Positions 51,758 to 60,968 are shown, counted from the first letter of the stretch. The stretch is 64,000 bases of DNA from Paenalcaligenes hominis (GCF_011927625.1 NZ_JAATIZ010000003.1:248001-312000), one strand, 5' to 3'. The notes: a model not told the origin generated them from the sequence alone. Made by a program: numbers and translations.

Positions 51758-53194
51758 ATGTCAACGTCTCAGCAAACCGCTTCGTGGTCTGAGCTATTTT
51801 CTGGTAAAAATGGTATTCGTGCCGTCGCTTTATGTGGCGGTGTGGTGGTGCATGCTATTAATGTGTATATCGTTACCACCATTATGCCTTCAGTCGTCCA
51901 AGACTTAGGTGGGCTTGAGTACTATGCATGGAATACCACGCTTTTCATAGCCGCCTCGATTTTAGGCTCAGCCTTGTCTTCAAGTGCTATTGCGCGCTTG
52001 GGCTTACGTAGTTCATACCTCAGCGCCATTTTAATTTTTATTCTTGGTTCGATGGGCGCAGCCATGACTCCCTCTATGACCTTACTGCTGGTTGCACGTA
52101 CTATACAAGGTCTAGGTGGTGGGTTGTTATTAGGGCTTAGCTTTGCTTCCGTGCGTATGGTGTTCGCGCCGCGATTCTGGCCGCGCACCATGGCACTTAT
52201 TTCCAGTATGTGGGGGGTAGCTACGTTGGCTGGCCCCGCAGTAGGGGGCATTTTTGCAGAAAGTGGGGCGTGGCGCTTGGCTTTTTGGTCTACGGTTCCG
52301 GTAGCGGTGGGCGTGGCTTTACTGGTTAACTCACAACTCAAAACAAAGCAAGAGCAGCGTGAGTCGCGCCTTGTACAGACACCTATTTTAAAAATTGTAT
52401 TACTTACCTTATCGGTGTTGGTGCTGTCCTTTGGCAGTTTAACGACCTCTTGGCCCTTGATGATGCTGTGCTTGGTGGTAGTCGTTAGCATTATATACGG
52501 CATCGCGCGCGATGATTTAAACGGCAATAACCCATTATTTCCTTCGGGCACCTACTCCTTAAAACAGCCGCTAGGTAGTTTATACGCGGGCATTGGCTTA
52601 ATGAGTATCGGGGTCACTAGCGAAGTCTTTATTCCGTATTTTTTACAGCATATTCACGGTATTCGTCCCTTTGCGGCGGGCTACATGACAGCACTGATGT
52701 CAGCGGGGTGGACGACCGGCTCTATTTTAATGTCAGGCCGTAGTCGTCAGTTTGCGAACAAGTTGTTGATTATTTCGCCGCTGCTTTCCGCCTTATGTTT
52801 GGCTATCTTAGGGGTGCTAATGCCTTGGCAGGCGCTCAGCCTACATCACCATATGACATGGGTGATGTTCATTCCTTTATTTGGTGTGGGGCTAGGGGTG
52901 GGGATGATTTGGCCGCATCTATCGACCCGAGTTTTCTTATCTACCCAACCGGGGCAGGAAAACATGGCCTCAGCGGCCATCACCACATTGCAAATGTATG
53001 CCATGTCTATTGGTGCTGCTTTAGCTGGCATGATCACGACATCGGCAGGGTTTAATACCGGCACGCTAGCGGGTGCTCAGCGCTCGGCATCGTGGTTACT
53101 GTTGTGTTTTGCTTTAATGCCAATTATTTTTGTATGCGTGTCTAAAGCGGCCCGTCAGGCTGGACAGCCCACCGAGCCGCCTGCCGATGCCTAA
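51758..53194 (+). CDS. MFS transporter, DHA2 (EmrB/QacA-like) family
   Basis: A 478-residue exporter candidate with 12-14 TM helices. Features: VYIVTTIMPSVVQDLGG after TM1 (the antiporter family start), ARTIQGLGGGLLLGLSFASVRM (about 112-133) and WGVATLAGPAVGGIFAESGAWRLAFW, the motif C region of drug/H+ antiporters. No periplasmic adaptor gene is beside it. It ends in a 4-nt overlap with the convergent aldo/keto reductase gene. Substrate unknown. Confidence 0.86.
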   Translation: MSTSQQTASWSELFSGKNGIRAVALCGGVVVHAINVYIVTTIMPSVVQDLGGLEYYAWNTTLFIAASILGSALSSSAIARLGLRSSYLSAILIFILGSMGAAMTPSMTLLLVARTIQGLGGGLLLGLSFASVRMVFAPRFWPRTMALISSMWGVATLAGPAVGGIFAESGAWRLAFWSTVPVAVGVALLVNSQLKTKQEQRESRLVQTPILKIVLLTLSVLVLSFGSLTTSWPLMMLCLVVVVSIIYGIARDDLNGNNPLFPSGTYSLKQPLGSLYAGIGLMSIGVTSEVFIPYFLQHIHGIRPFAAGYMTALMSAGWTTGSILMSGRSRQFANKLLIISPLLSALCLAILGVLMPWQALSLHHHMTWVMFIPLFGVGLGVGMIWPHLSTRVFLSTQPGQENMASAAITTLQMYAMSIGAALAGMITTSAGFNTGTLAGAQRSASWLLLCFALMPIIFVCVSKAARQAGQPTEPPADA

Positions 53195-54033
53195 AGCGCT
53201 TTAGGTAAACGAAACAGTTCAGGGTCAGGGCCCAAACGGCCTTGTTCCTGATCTAATGCGGCAATAGCAGCCATGTCGTGCGCATCCAAGCGAAAATTCA
53301 ATACATCAAAATTACTACGGATGCGTTCAGGACTAACGCTTTTACTAATCACCATATTGCCCAGCTCTAGTTGCCAGCGCAGCATAATCTGGCCGACATT
53401 TCGTTGGTGCTTTTGGGCAATTTCCGTTAAAGTCGGGTTATCCCAGAGCGTACCTAATCCCATTGGGCTCCAGGCTTGTGTTTGAATTTGGTGACTCGCA
53501 TTATATTCACGCATGGCGTGCTGTTGAAAACCAGGGTGTAACTCAATTTGGTTAACCACCGGTTTTTCACCCGTTTCTTTGATCAATGTATCTAAGTGAT
53601 TAGCGTTGAAATTACACACACCAATGTGTTTAATTAACCCTTCATCACGCAGCTGCCTAAGTGTTTCCCATGTTTCTACGAACAGATTGTTTTTTGGCAC
53701 GGGCCAGTGGATCAAATACATATCGACGTAGTCCAAATTCAGGCGCTCTAGGCTATTAAAAAAAGCAACGCGAGTCGCTTCAGAGCCATGGCTGTCGTTC
53801 CAGACTTTGGTGGTGACAAAATAGTCTTGTCTAGTCAGTCCACTCGTAGCTAGGCCAGCGCCCACGCCTTGTTCATTTTCATAAATCGCAGCGGTGTCAA
53901 TTAAACGGTAGCCCGTTTCCAGCGCCGCTTGTACGGCATCCGCCGTTTGCTCGTTAGGAATTTGCCAAACACCAAAACCTAACTGAGGCGCAGAGTGACC
54001 GTTATAAAAGTGAACTAAAGGGCTAAGTTGCAT
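53191..54033 (-). CDS. Aldo/keto reductase (2,5-diketo-D-gluconate reductase-like)
   Basis: A 280-residue NADPH-dependent reductase. The catalytic tetrad is complete: Asp46, Tyr51, Lys76, His109 ([24 protein letters not shown]). It ends with the NADPH-binding [17 protein letters not shown]. The start at 54033 ([12 protein letters not shown]) has GGAG upstream; the frame open to 54144 would overlap panB on the other strand and is rejected. It diverges from panB with only 49 bp between the start codons, so their promoters must overlap. Physiological substrate unknown. Confidence 0.9.
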   Translation of the reverse strand: MQLSPLVHFYNGHSAPQLGFGVWQIPNEQTADAVQAALETGYRLIDTAAIYENEQGVGAGLATSGLTRQDYFVTTKVWNDSHGSEATRVAFFNSLERLNLDYVDMYLIHWPVPKNNLFVETWETLRQLRDEGLIKHIGVCNFNANHLDTLIKETGEKPVVNQIELHPGFQQHAMREYNASHQIQTQAWSPMGLGTLWDNPTLTEIAQKHQRNVGQIMLRWQLELGNMVISKSVSPERIRSNFDVLNFRLDAHDMAAIAALDQEQGRLGPDPELFRLPKAL

Positions 54034-54082
54034 AAAAAAGCTCCAGTTTGTTTTTTGTTTTCGTTTATTAAAGAGGGTTGGA

Positions 54083-54910
54083 ATGAGTGTACATAGTGAA
54101 GTCAAACGCCGTAGCGTACCCGAACTTATGGCGTATAAGGGCAATAAAAAAATTGTTTGTTTAACCGCGTATATTGCCCCTATTGCGCGCTTGATTGATC
54201 CGGCTTTGGATTTGATTTTAGTCGGTGACTCGACCGCTATGGTCGGCTATGGCATGCCTGATACCTTAAGCATTACTCTACAACAAATGGCCGATCACGG
54301 TGCAGCAGTCGTGAATGCGACTCAGCAAGCCTGTGTCGTCATTGATATGCCCTTTGGCAGCTATCAGGTGTCACCACAGCAGGCATTTGAAAATGCAGCC
54401 TTTTTACTATCGCGCAGTAGAGCATCAGCAGTGAAAATAGAAGGGGGCATTGCTCTCGCTGATACGACGCGTTTCTTGGTTGAGCGCGGTGTACCGGTGC
54501 TAGCACACGTGGGGTTAATGCCTCAGTATGTGAACACGATGGGCGGGTTTAAAGCCCAAGGCATGAACGACGAGGCCGCGCAACGTATTTTAGACGATGC
54601 CAAAGCCCATCAGGCTGCAGGGGCTTTTGCTGTAGTACTTGAAGGGGTGGCCGAATCACTCGGACGCCGTATTACCGAAGAGTTAGAAATACCCACCATT
54701 GGCATTGGCGCATCGCCAGCGTGTGATGGTCAGGTGTTAGTAACCGAAGACATACTAGGGCTTAGTGGCGGGCGTATCCCACGTTTTGCAAAGCCCTACG
54801 CAGACGTAGGCGCTGTTATCCAAGAAGCCGCCCAGCGCTATGCCGACGAGGTGCGTGGGGGTCAGTTTCCTGGCCTAGAACATTGTTTTGGGGTAAAGCG
54901 CAACGCTTAA
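54083..54910 (+). CDS. panB: 3-Methyl-2-oxobutanoate hydroxymethyltransferase
   Basis: A 275-residue TIM-barrel enzyme transferring a one-carbon unit from methylene-THF to 2-oxoisovalerate, the first committed step to pantothenate. Metal and catalytic residues are conserved: Asp49 (LVGDS), Asp88 (VIDMPF), Glu120 (VKIEGG) and Glu187 (VVLEGV). Some usual motifs are altered: LTAYIAP for TAYD-type, HVGLMPQ for H-GLTPQ, and GMPDTL for the GHDTTL-type loop, so it belongs to a divergent PanB branch. panC is not adjacent. Activity is likely but specificity less certain. Confidence 0.88.
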   Translation: MSVHSEVKRRSVPELMAYKGNKKIVCLTAYIAPIARLIDPALDLILVGDSTAMVGYGMPDTLSITLQQMADHGAAVVNATQQACVVIDMPFGSYQVSPQQAFENAAFLLSRSRASAVKIEGGIALADTTRFLVERGVPVLAHVGLMPQYVNTMGGFKAQGMNDEAAQRILDDAKAHQAAGAFAVVLEGVAESLGRRITEELEIPTIGIGASPACDGQVLVTEDILGLSGGRIPRFAKPYADVGAVIQEAAQRYADEVRGGQFPGLEHCFGVKRNA

Positions 54911-54950
54911 GATGACCCTGCCAGAACCGATTTCTGTACGGTTAAACGTA

Positions 54951-54990
54951 TTTTTTGACATCCTCCCCGCCCTGAACGGCGGGGTTTTCC
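54951..54990 (+). mobile_element. Orphan IS200/IS605-like end hairpin after panB
   Basis: TTTTTTGACATCCTCCCC, then stem CCCCGCC / GGCGGGG with loop CTGAAC, then TTTTCC. This strongly resembles the right-end sequence of IS200/IS605-group elements (GACATCCTCCCCGCC...GGCGGGG-TTCC), as I recall it. No tnpA or tnpB lies nearby. It may be a relic or miniature derivative; the same hairpin followed by four T could also serve as the panB terminator. Confidence 0.5.
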
Positions 54991-55024
54991 GCGCGATTTG
55001 ATAAATCAACTGCACGGAAAAAGC
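54991..55024. other. Imperfect hairpin arm between the IS-like end and the terminator
   Basis: TTTTCCG (54985-54991) pairs with CGGAAAA (55015-55021), with inner pairs GC/GC and GATTT/AAATC around a GAT loop. It shares bases with the IS-like element, so the two may be one relic. The remainder of the panB-TAXI gap (55074-55192) shows only the upstream region of the TAXI gene. Confidence 0.4.
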
Positions 55025-55073
55025 AAAAAACTGCCTCAAGACTTTGTAAATCAAAGGGTTGAGGCAGTTTTTT
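55025..55073. terminator. Long-stem bidirectional-looking terminator
   Basis: Arms AAAAAACTGCCTCAA / TTGAGGCAGTTTTTT with a nested CTTTG/CAAAG helix in the 19-nt loop, followed by more T. It isolates the TAXI-TRAP operon from panB. Confidence 0.88.
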
Positions 55074-55192
55074 TATTTTTTCTTGGGCGAAATGCATAGG
55101 GTAACTCCCCCGTTCGTTTCCGTAGTTAAGGTGTAATATTAAAACAACTTATAGTAAGACGGCGAAACTCGTCGCTACCCAAGGAGAACATA

Positions 55193-56191
55193 ATGCGTAA
55201 ATATTTTACCCAATACATGCGTGCTAAAGGCACAACCTTAACCCTAGGCGCTGCGCTATGTTCCATGATGTTGGCGCCTTTACCTGTCGCTGCCCAACAA
55301 AAATTTGTCAGTATTGGTACAGGGGGGGTAACCGGCGTTTACTATGCCGCCGGGGGCGCAATTTGTCGTCTAGTTAACAAAGACCGCGCCGACCATGGCG
55401 TGCGCTGCTCGGTCGAGTCCACGGGTGGCTCTGTTTTCAACGTCAACACCATCAAAGCTGGCGAGCTTGATCTGGGTGTAGTGCAATCCGATGTCGGTTA
55501 CAACGCCTATAATGGCGAGGGTCAGTTTACGGACTCAGGAGCATACAAAAAATTACGTTCGGTGTTCTCTATCCATCCCGAGCCCTTTACAGTGGTGGCG
55601 GGTAAAGACAGTGGGGTAAAACAATTTACTGACCTAAAAGGCAAACGATTTAACGTGGGCAACCCCGGTTCGGGCACCCGCGCCTCTATGGAGCAGCTGT
55701 TAGCTGCTATGGGCACAGACAATAGTTTTTTCTCCTTGGCTTCCGAGCTACGCCCTGACGAGCACGGTCAGGCTCTGTGCGATGGCAAAATTGACGGGTT
55801 CTTTTATGGGGTAGGTCACCCATCGGCTAACATCCAAGACCCCACCACCACATGTGGCGCCAAAATTGTGCCATTAACAGGTGAAGCCGTGGATGGTCTT
55901 GTCGAAAAGTATCCCTATTACGCCAAAGTTGAAATTCCCGGTGGTTTGTACCCCGGCAATCCAGACAATGTTCCTACCTATGGGGTACTAGCTACTTTTG
56001 TTACATCCGAAGACGTTGACGATGCCGTGGTCTACGAGGTAGTTAAAGCTGTCTTTAATAACTTTGAAGACTTCAAACGTTTACACCCTGCGTTGAGTCA
56101 CTTGGTCAAAGAAGACATGGTAAAAAATGGTTTGTCTGCGCCGTTACATCCTGGCGCCGAAAAATTCTACAAAGAGCAAGGTCTACTCTAA
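55193..56191 (+). CDS. TAXI-family TRAP transporter substrate-binding protein
   Basis: A 332-residue periplasmic protein. The Sec signal peptide (about 1-35, ending VAAQ) has a long positive N-region. The mature start [26 protein letters not shown] is the TAXI signature, followed by [29 protein letters not shown] (about 75-103). TAXI proteins deliver ligands such as glutamate or related dicarboxylates; the ligand here is unknown. An AAGGAG site precedes the ATG. The fused TRAP permease follows after 131 bp with a hairpin. Confidence 0.94.
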   Translation: MRKYFTQYMRAKGTTLTLGAALCSMMLAPLPVAAQQKFVSIGTGGVTGVYYAAGGAICRLVNKDRADHGVRCSVESTGGSVFNVNTIKAGELDLGVVQSDVGYNAYNGEGQFTDSGAYKKLRSVFSIHPEPFTVVAGKDSGVKQFTDLKGKRFNVGNPGSGTRASMEQLLAAMGTDNSFFSLASELRPDEHGQALCDGKIDGFFYGVGHPSANIQDPTTTCGAKIVPLTGEAVDGLVEKYPYYAKVEIPGGLYPGNPDNVPTYGVLATFVTSEDVDDAVVYEVVKAVFNNFEDFKRLHPALSHLVKEDMVKNGLSAPLHPGAEKFYKEQGLL

Positions 56192-56257
56192 TGCCATTTA
56201 GTGCGCGCTTTGGCATAGCCTTCTGCTAAAGCTTCAGCGCCAACCTCAAGTCGCTAG

Positions 56258-56282
56258 CGGGCTGCCCTAAAAAGGCAGCCCG
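56258..56282 (+). terminator. Hairpin between the TAXI binding-protein gene and the TRAP permease gene
   Basis: Perfect 9-bp stem CGGGCTGCC / GGCAGCCCG with loop CTAAAAA and no T-run. Same placement as the hairpins in the tct and dctPQM operons. Confidence 0.7.
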
Positions 56283-56322
56283 TATTACCTAGCCGTGCGT
56301 CTAACTGTTTAAAGGATGTACT

Positions 56323-58947
56323 ATGAGCACCACGCCTATCGAACACGAACTGCAACAGCTGGTCGAGGAAGTTGACCGCGGCGGCCGCACAACAACAGGT
56401 GTATTTGGCGCCATTGTTTTTGCTGTGGCGTTATGTTGGGCATTTTTTCAGTTGTGGTATGCATCTCCGCTTCCTTTTACTTTTCATTTCGCTATTTTTA
56501 ACGATACCGAAGCCAGAGCACTGCATCTAGGTATCGCCATGTTTTTGGCTTACGTGGCTTTTCCTGCTAGTAAAAAATCCAATCGTGAACGCATTCCGAT
56601 CTATGATTGGATTTTGGCTTTACTAGCAGGGTTTTGTGGTGCTTATTTATTCTTATTTTATAAAGATCTGGCCTTGCGCCCAGGTATTCCCACCACCACG
56701 GATGTAGTCACTGCCAGTATTGGGTTGATGTTGTTGCTCGAGGCCACTCGCCGCGCTTTGGGGGCACCTATGACGGCACTGGGTGCTGTGGTTATTTTAT
56801 ATGTGTTTTTGGGGCCGTGGTTACCCGACGCCTTGGCGCACCGCGGTGCATCGATAGAACGCTTGGCGTCGCATATGTGGCTAACCACCGAAGGGGTATT
56901 TGGCGTTGCACTGGGTGTCTCGGTGTCTTATATCTTTATTTTTGTCATGTTGGGCTCTCTGCTAGACCGTTGTGGGGCGGGTAACTACATGATGCAAGTC
57001 TCTTTTTCACTGTTGGGGCATTTACGTGGCGGGCCAGCAAAGGTGGCGGTCATGTCGTCAGCGGTTAACGGAATGGTGTCGGCTTCGTCAACCGCAAACG
57101 TAGTGACCACAGGTATTTTCACTATCCCCCTCATGAAACGTGCTGGCTATGGCGGGGTGCGAGCCGGCGCGATCGAAACAGCGGCATCGGCCGATGGTCA
57201 GATTATGCCTCCTGTCATGGGGGCTGCTGCTTTTTTGATGATTGAATACGTAGGCATTCCGTACACGGAAATTATTAAACATGCTTTGCTACCGGCTATG
57301 TTGTCGTACATCTCTCTGTTTTATATTGTGCACTTAGAGGCCTTAAAACTAGGGATACAGCCCATGCTAGGGGTAGCCAAAGAGCGCACCTTATTGCAAA
57401 AGATAAGTCGTATAGGTATGGGCGTTTCGGGTACAGCGATAGTTATTGCTTTGGTCTACTGGGTAGGGGTGGGAGCACAGCAGTTGGTACCACAGTATGC
57501 ATTCGGTATTTTGGTTAGTTTGTTGGTGGTGCTGTATGTGGGTTTGGTAGGTATGGCTTCACGCTACGATGACTTACCTGAAACTGTCAGTGTGACGGAT
57601 CCAGTGCGTCCCGAGGTATGGGCTACCGTGCGCACCGGTTTGTTTTTCTTGATCCCCATCGGGATTTTAGTATGGAGTCTTACCATCGAGCGCCTTTCGC
57701 CTGGCCTATCGGCATTTTGGGCGGTGGTCGCTATGATTGTGCTCATGTTCACACGCAAACCGCTACAGGCTTTTTTCCGTAAACAATCTATACGTGCCCC
57801 CTTAGTCGAAGGCTTCAAAGACACTTTTGGTGGTTTACAAGCAGGGGCCCGAAACATGATTGGTATTGCCCTAGCATGTGGTACTGCAGGGTTAATTGTG
57901 GGTGCTATTACCCTAACGGGGTTAGGGCTACGCATGACAGCTTTTGTCGAGCTGGTCTCCATGGGTAATGTGCTCATTATGCTGGGCTTTACGGCAGTAG
58001 TATGTTTGGTCTTAGGTTTAGGTATGCCGACCACCGCTAACTATATATTGATGGCGACTTTAATGGCGCCTGTAGTGGTCGAGCTAGGTGCGCAAAATGG
58101 GCTGGTTATTCCACTTATTGCCGTACATATGTTTGTGTTCTATTACGGCCTAATGGCCGATATTACGCCACCGGTGGGGTTGGCAACGTTTGCTGCAGCA
58201 GCCATTGCAGGCGAAGACCCCTTACGCATTGGCATACAGGGCTTTAAATACGCCATTCGTACCGCGGTGCTGCCCTTTATGTTTGTATTTAACCCATTAC
58301 TCTTGTTGATAGGCATTGACGGCCCCTTCGAGTTAATTGTGGTGGTGGCGGGTGCTATTGTGGGTTCATTGGCTTTTGCTGCTGCCACTATGGGGTGGAT
58401 GCGTGTACGCTCAACCGCTTTAGAAATTATTGTGTGTTTACTCGTCACCTTTATGATGTTTCGCCCCGATTGGTTTATGGATTATATTGCACCCAAATAC
58501 ACGGCAGTACCCGCTTCGCAGATCTATGAGGTAGCGGCAAATCTTAAACCAGGCGACCCCATAGTAGTTAAAATCGAGGGGATGAATATCGAGGGCGATG
58601 AGCTAAGTAAAACAGTAGCCGTACCGCTTGGGGCACTGCCTGGGGATGCTGCGGATTTACGTGGCCCTGAGGCCGGACGTAAACGCCTCTCTGATATGGG
58701 AGTGGGTATAATGACGTTGGGCGATAGGGTGCAAATTTCAAATGTTGGCTTTGGTAGCCAAGCACGTCGCTCAGGATGGGAACAAGGGTGGGATGTGGTC
58801 TCGGTACAAAAACCCAATCCTGATCGTCCTTCTGAGTATTTACTCTTTCTTCCGGCTTTATTCTTGATAGGCTTTGTTTGGTGGCGTCAGGGCATTCGTT
58901 TACGCACTGAACCCCAACCTATTTTACAGCCGGGACAGTCGGTGTAG
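56323..58947 (+). CDS. Fused TRAP transporter permease (4TM/12TM, DctQM fusion)
   Basis: An 874-residue permease combining DctQ-like helices at the N-terminus (about 25-160) with a DctM-like 12-TM part (about 185-720): VSSAVNGMVSASSTANVVTTG (about 246-265), GAIETAASADGQIMPPVMGAA (about 281-301), LGLGMPTTANYIL and ADITPPVGLATFAAA. A C-terminal region (about 725-835) matches my memory of DUF3394: NLKPGDPIVVKIEG then a PDZ-like VQISNVGFGSQARRSGWEQG, before a last TM. It pairs with the TAXI protein encoded upstream. Confidence 0.93.
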   Translation: MSTTPIEHELQQLVEEVDRGGRTTTGVFGAIVFAVALCWAFFQLWYASPLPFTFHFAIFNDTEARALHLGIAMFLAYVAFPASKKSNRERIPIYDWILALLAGFCGAYLFLFYKDLALRPGIPTTTDVVTASIGLMLLLEATRRALGAPMTALGAVVILYVFLGPWLPDALAHRGASIERLASHMWLTTEGVFGVALGVSVSYIFIFVMLGSLLDRCGAGNYMMQVSFSLLGHLRGGPAKVAVMSSAVNGMVSASSTANVVTTGIFTIPLMKRAGYGGVRAGAIETAASADGQIMPPVMGAAAFLMIEYVGIPYTEIIKHALLPAMLSYISLFYIVHLEALKLGIQPMLGVAKERTLLQKISRIGMGVSGTAIVIALVYWVGVGAQQLVPQYAFGILVSLLVVLYVGLVGMASRYDDLPETVSVTDPVRPEVWATVRTGLFFLIPIGILVWSLTIERLSPGLSAFWAVVAMIVLMFTRKPLQAFFRKQSIRAPLVEGFKDTFGGLQAGARNMIGIALACGTAGLIVGAITLTGLGLRMTAFVELVSMGNVLIMLGFTAVVCLVLGLGMPTTANYILMATLMAPVVVELGAQNGLVIPLIAVHMFVFYYGLMADITPPVGLATFAAAAIAGEDPLRIGIQGFKYAIRTAVLPFMFVFNPLLLLIGIDGPFELIVVVAGAIVGSLAFAAATMGWMRVRSTALEIIVCLLVTFMMFRPDWFMDYIAPKYTAVPASQIYEVAANLKPGDPIVVKIEGMNIEGDELSKTVAVPLGALPGDAADLRGPEAGRKRLSDMGVGIMTLGDRVQISNVGFGSQARRSGWEQGWDVVSVQKPNPDRPSEYLLFLPALFLIGFVWWRQGIRLRTEPQPILQPGQSV

Positions 58948-58962
58948 TTAAATTGGGGCTGT

Positions 58963-59916
58963 ATGAAAAACGCGGTAAAGCAAAACACAGAGGGGCTATT
59001 AGCCCCTCTGCCTATTAAAAACGGGGTAGCTCCAAGTCGCGTCTGGCTACCACTTGGTCAGTGGGCTACTATAGGCGCTTTTTTATTCGAGCGCTTTGCG
59101 CATGTCGCTGCTGCCGATTTGCGTCAACGCTTAGCACAAGGTGATATTGTCACAAGCTCGGGGCAGCCCGTCTGTGAGCACCATCCTTATCAAGCCAACC
59201 AGTGGTTATGGTATTACCGAGCCGTTCCCAACGAGGTCCTTGTTCCCTTTGAGATGCCTATTTTGTATGCCGACAAGCACCTTATTGCTGTGGATAAGCC
59301 GCATTTTTTAGCCTCTACGCCTGGTGGACAGTACCTAACACAGACAGCACTAGTCCGAGTCCGCCAGCACTTCAACGAGGCGCAGATTACGCCTTTGCAT
59401 CGTCTAGATCGAGAAACAGCTGGGGTTTTATTATTTTGTCGTACGCCGAGTTTACGTGGGGCTTACCAACGTTTATTCCAAGAGCAAAAAATTTATAAGC
59501 AATACGAGGCAATTGCTGCTACCCATCCGACTTGGCAGTTTCCCCTGTGTTATCAAAGTCGGTTGATTGCTCCTAAAGGGCAGTTTTTAATGCAAGAGGC
59601 TAAAGGCCCCCCTAATAGTCAAACCCAAATTGCTGTAGCCCAGTCTTGGCACGACGAGCAAATAGGGCCGTTATCACACTATATTTTGCATCCTATGACG
59701 GGGCGCAAGCACCAACTACGTATGCATTTGCTAGGCATGGGTATCCCTATCTTGAATGATAGTTATTACCCTCCTGGCCAAGCTTTTTTGGCACCTGATG
59801 ATTTCTCGCGGCCATTGCAATTGTTAGCGCGTTCTATTGCGTTTATTGATCCGGTTAGCCAGCAACAGCGTCAGTTTTGTAGTCAACAATGCTTAAGCTA
59901 TTTACCCAAAACATGA
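58963..59916 (+). CDS. RluA-family pseudouridine synthase
   Basis: A 317-residue enzyme converting uridine to pseudouridine in rRNA or tRNA. The catalytic Asp149 lies in HRLDRETAGVLLF; later HPMTGRKHQLRMHL and GIPILNDSYYPP are typical. An S4-like region precedes the core (about 25-75). The target site cannot be told from sequence. A perfect 10-bp hairpin (58988-59010) lies within codons 9-16 and could affect translation. It starts 15 bp after the TRAP permease stop with a weak binding site. Confidence 0.88.
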   Translation: MKNAVKQNTEGLLAPLPIKNGVAPSRVWLPLGQWATIGAFLFERFAHVAAADLRQRLAQGDIVTSSGQPVCEHHPYQANQWLWYYRAVPNEVLVPFEMPILYADKHLIAVDKPHFLASTPGGQYLTQTALVRVRQHFNEAQITPLHRLDRETAGVLLFCRTPSLRGAYQRLFQEQKIYKQYEAIAATHPTWQFPLCYQSRLIAPKGQFLMQEAKGPPNSQTQIAVAQSWHDEQIGPLSHYILHPMTGRKHQLRMHLLGMGIPILNDSYYPPGQAFLAPDDFSRPLQLLARSIAFIDPVSQQQRQFCSQQCLSYLPKT

Positions 59917-59956
59917 TGGCCCATTTTTCGTCATTCTTTTTCTTTAGGAGCTTGCT

Positions 59957-60946
59957 ATGTCTAGCTTAAAACGCATTGCTATTGTGACTACAGGGGGCAC
60001 GATTGCAGCGAGTGCATCTACCCAAACTACCTTAGGGGACTATCAGGTAGATCAGTCAGCCCAACAGTTGATTCGGGCCGTGCCCGAGCTAGAGCAGTTG
60101 GCGCATATCGAGGTACATGAGGTGTGTCATATCGATAGCCGTAATATGACTTTTGTGCTTCAGCACCAGCTCATCACTCAAGTGCAGCACGTAATAGCGC
60201 GTGATGACATAGATGGAGTGGTAATTACTCATGGTACCGATACCTTAGAGGAAACCGCGCTGCTATTGCAGTGGTGTTTAAAAAGCACCAAACCGGTGGT
60301 GATGACGGGGGCGATGCGCCCAGCATCGGCCCTAAGCGCCGACGGCGCATTAAACTTATTTAATGCAGTGCTTGTGGCTAGCCACCCCGAAGCCCATGGT
60401 GTTGGGGTCTTGGTGTTGTTAAATGACACCCTGCATAGTGCTCGCTTTGTCCAAAAAACCCATACTTCGGTGCCTGATGCATTTAGTTCGCCTGCAATGG
60501 GCCCCGTGGGCTTGGTCAGTCAAGGCAATGTATATATTAATGCCCTGCCATGTCGGCCATTTGGGGTTCAGAGCACGTTGCATCTACCGGCACAGCCTCA
60601 GTTACCTCAAGTCGATATTGTGATGGATTACGTGGGTGCCCAGCCTAGTCTGTACAAAGCCTGTGCACAAGGGGGAAGCCGGGCCGTGGTAATTGCTACC
60701 TTGGGGAATGGCAGCTTAAGTCCTGCCGCACGCGAGGGCGCGTTGTACTGTTATGAACACCATGTAGTATGTGTACGAGCTAGTCGTATTTTGAATGGTG
60801 CGGTTAGCCCTTCTGAGCAAGATGCACAGTTTCATACCTTGCCGGCGCACCAGTTGCACGCGGTAGCAGCGCGAACGCTTGTTGCATTGGCTTTGGCGCA
60901 GCAGGCTAGCCGAGATGAGCTAGCGTATTACTTGCGCTATTATTAA
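59957..60946 (+). CDS. L-asparaginase
   Basis: A 329-residue asparaginase hydrolysing asparagine (possibly glutamine) to the acid and ammonia. The first catalytic Thr is in TTGGTIA (11-17), the second motif is VITHGTDTLEETA (about 89-101; Thr94, Asp95), and MTGAMRP supplies the conserved region with downstream SADGALNL. There is no signal peptide, so it is predicted cytoplasmic, although the sequence pattern is nearer the type II branch. AGGAG precedes the ATG. It converges on the ABC permease gene with only 22 bp between. Confidence 0.9.
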   Translation: MSSLKRIAIVTTGGTIAASASTQTTLGDYQVDQSAQQLIRAVPELEQLAHIEVHEVCHIDSRNMTFVLQHQLITQVQHVIARDDIDGVVITHGTDTLEETALLLQWCLKSTKPVVMTGAMRPASALSADGALNLFNAVLVASHPEAHGVGVLVLLNDTLHSARFVQKTHTSVPDAFSSPAMGPVGLVSQGNVYINALPCRPFGVQSTLHLPAQPQLPQVDIVMDYVGAQPSLYKACAQGGSRAVVIATLGNGSLSPAAREGALYCYEHHVVCVRASRILNGAVSPSEQDAQFHTLPAHQLHAVAARTLVALALAQQASRDELAYYLRYY

Positions 60947-60968
60947 AACGCTATGATTGAGCAGGGTG

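Noticed and set aside
51922-52551. A 209-codon ORF antisense to the DHA2 exporter
   Set aside because: It lies wholly inside a gene with clear family motifs, has no ribosome binding site or recognisable domain, and its composition is what the complement of a membrane-protein gene gives.
54083-54910. panB as a degenerate or non-PanB paralogue because of altered motifs
   Set aside because: All four catalytic or metal residues are retained and the length is normal, so it is kept as panB, with the motif changes noted.
57564-58034. A 156-codon ORF antisense to the fused TRAP permease
   Set aside because: Shadow of a well-supported transporter gene; low-complexity Pro/Lys/Thr content, no family resemblance.
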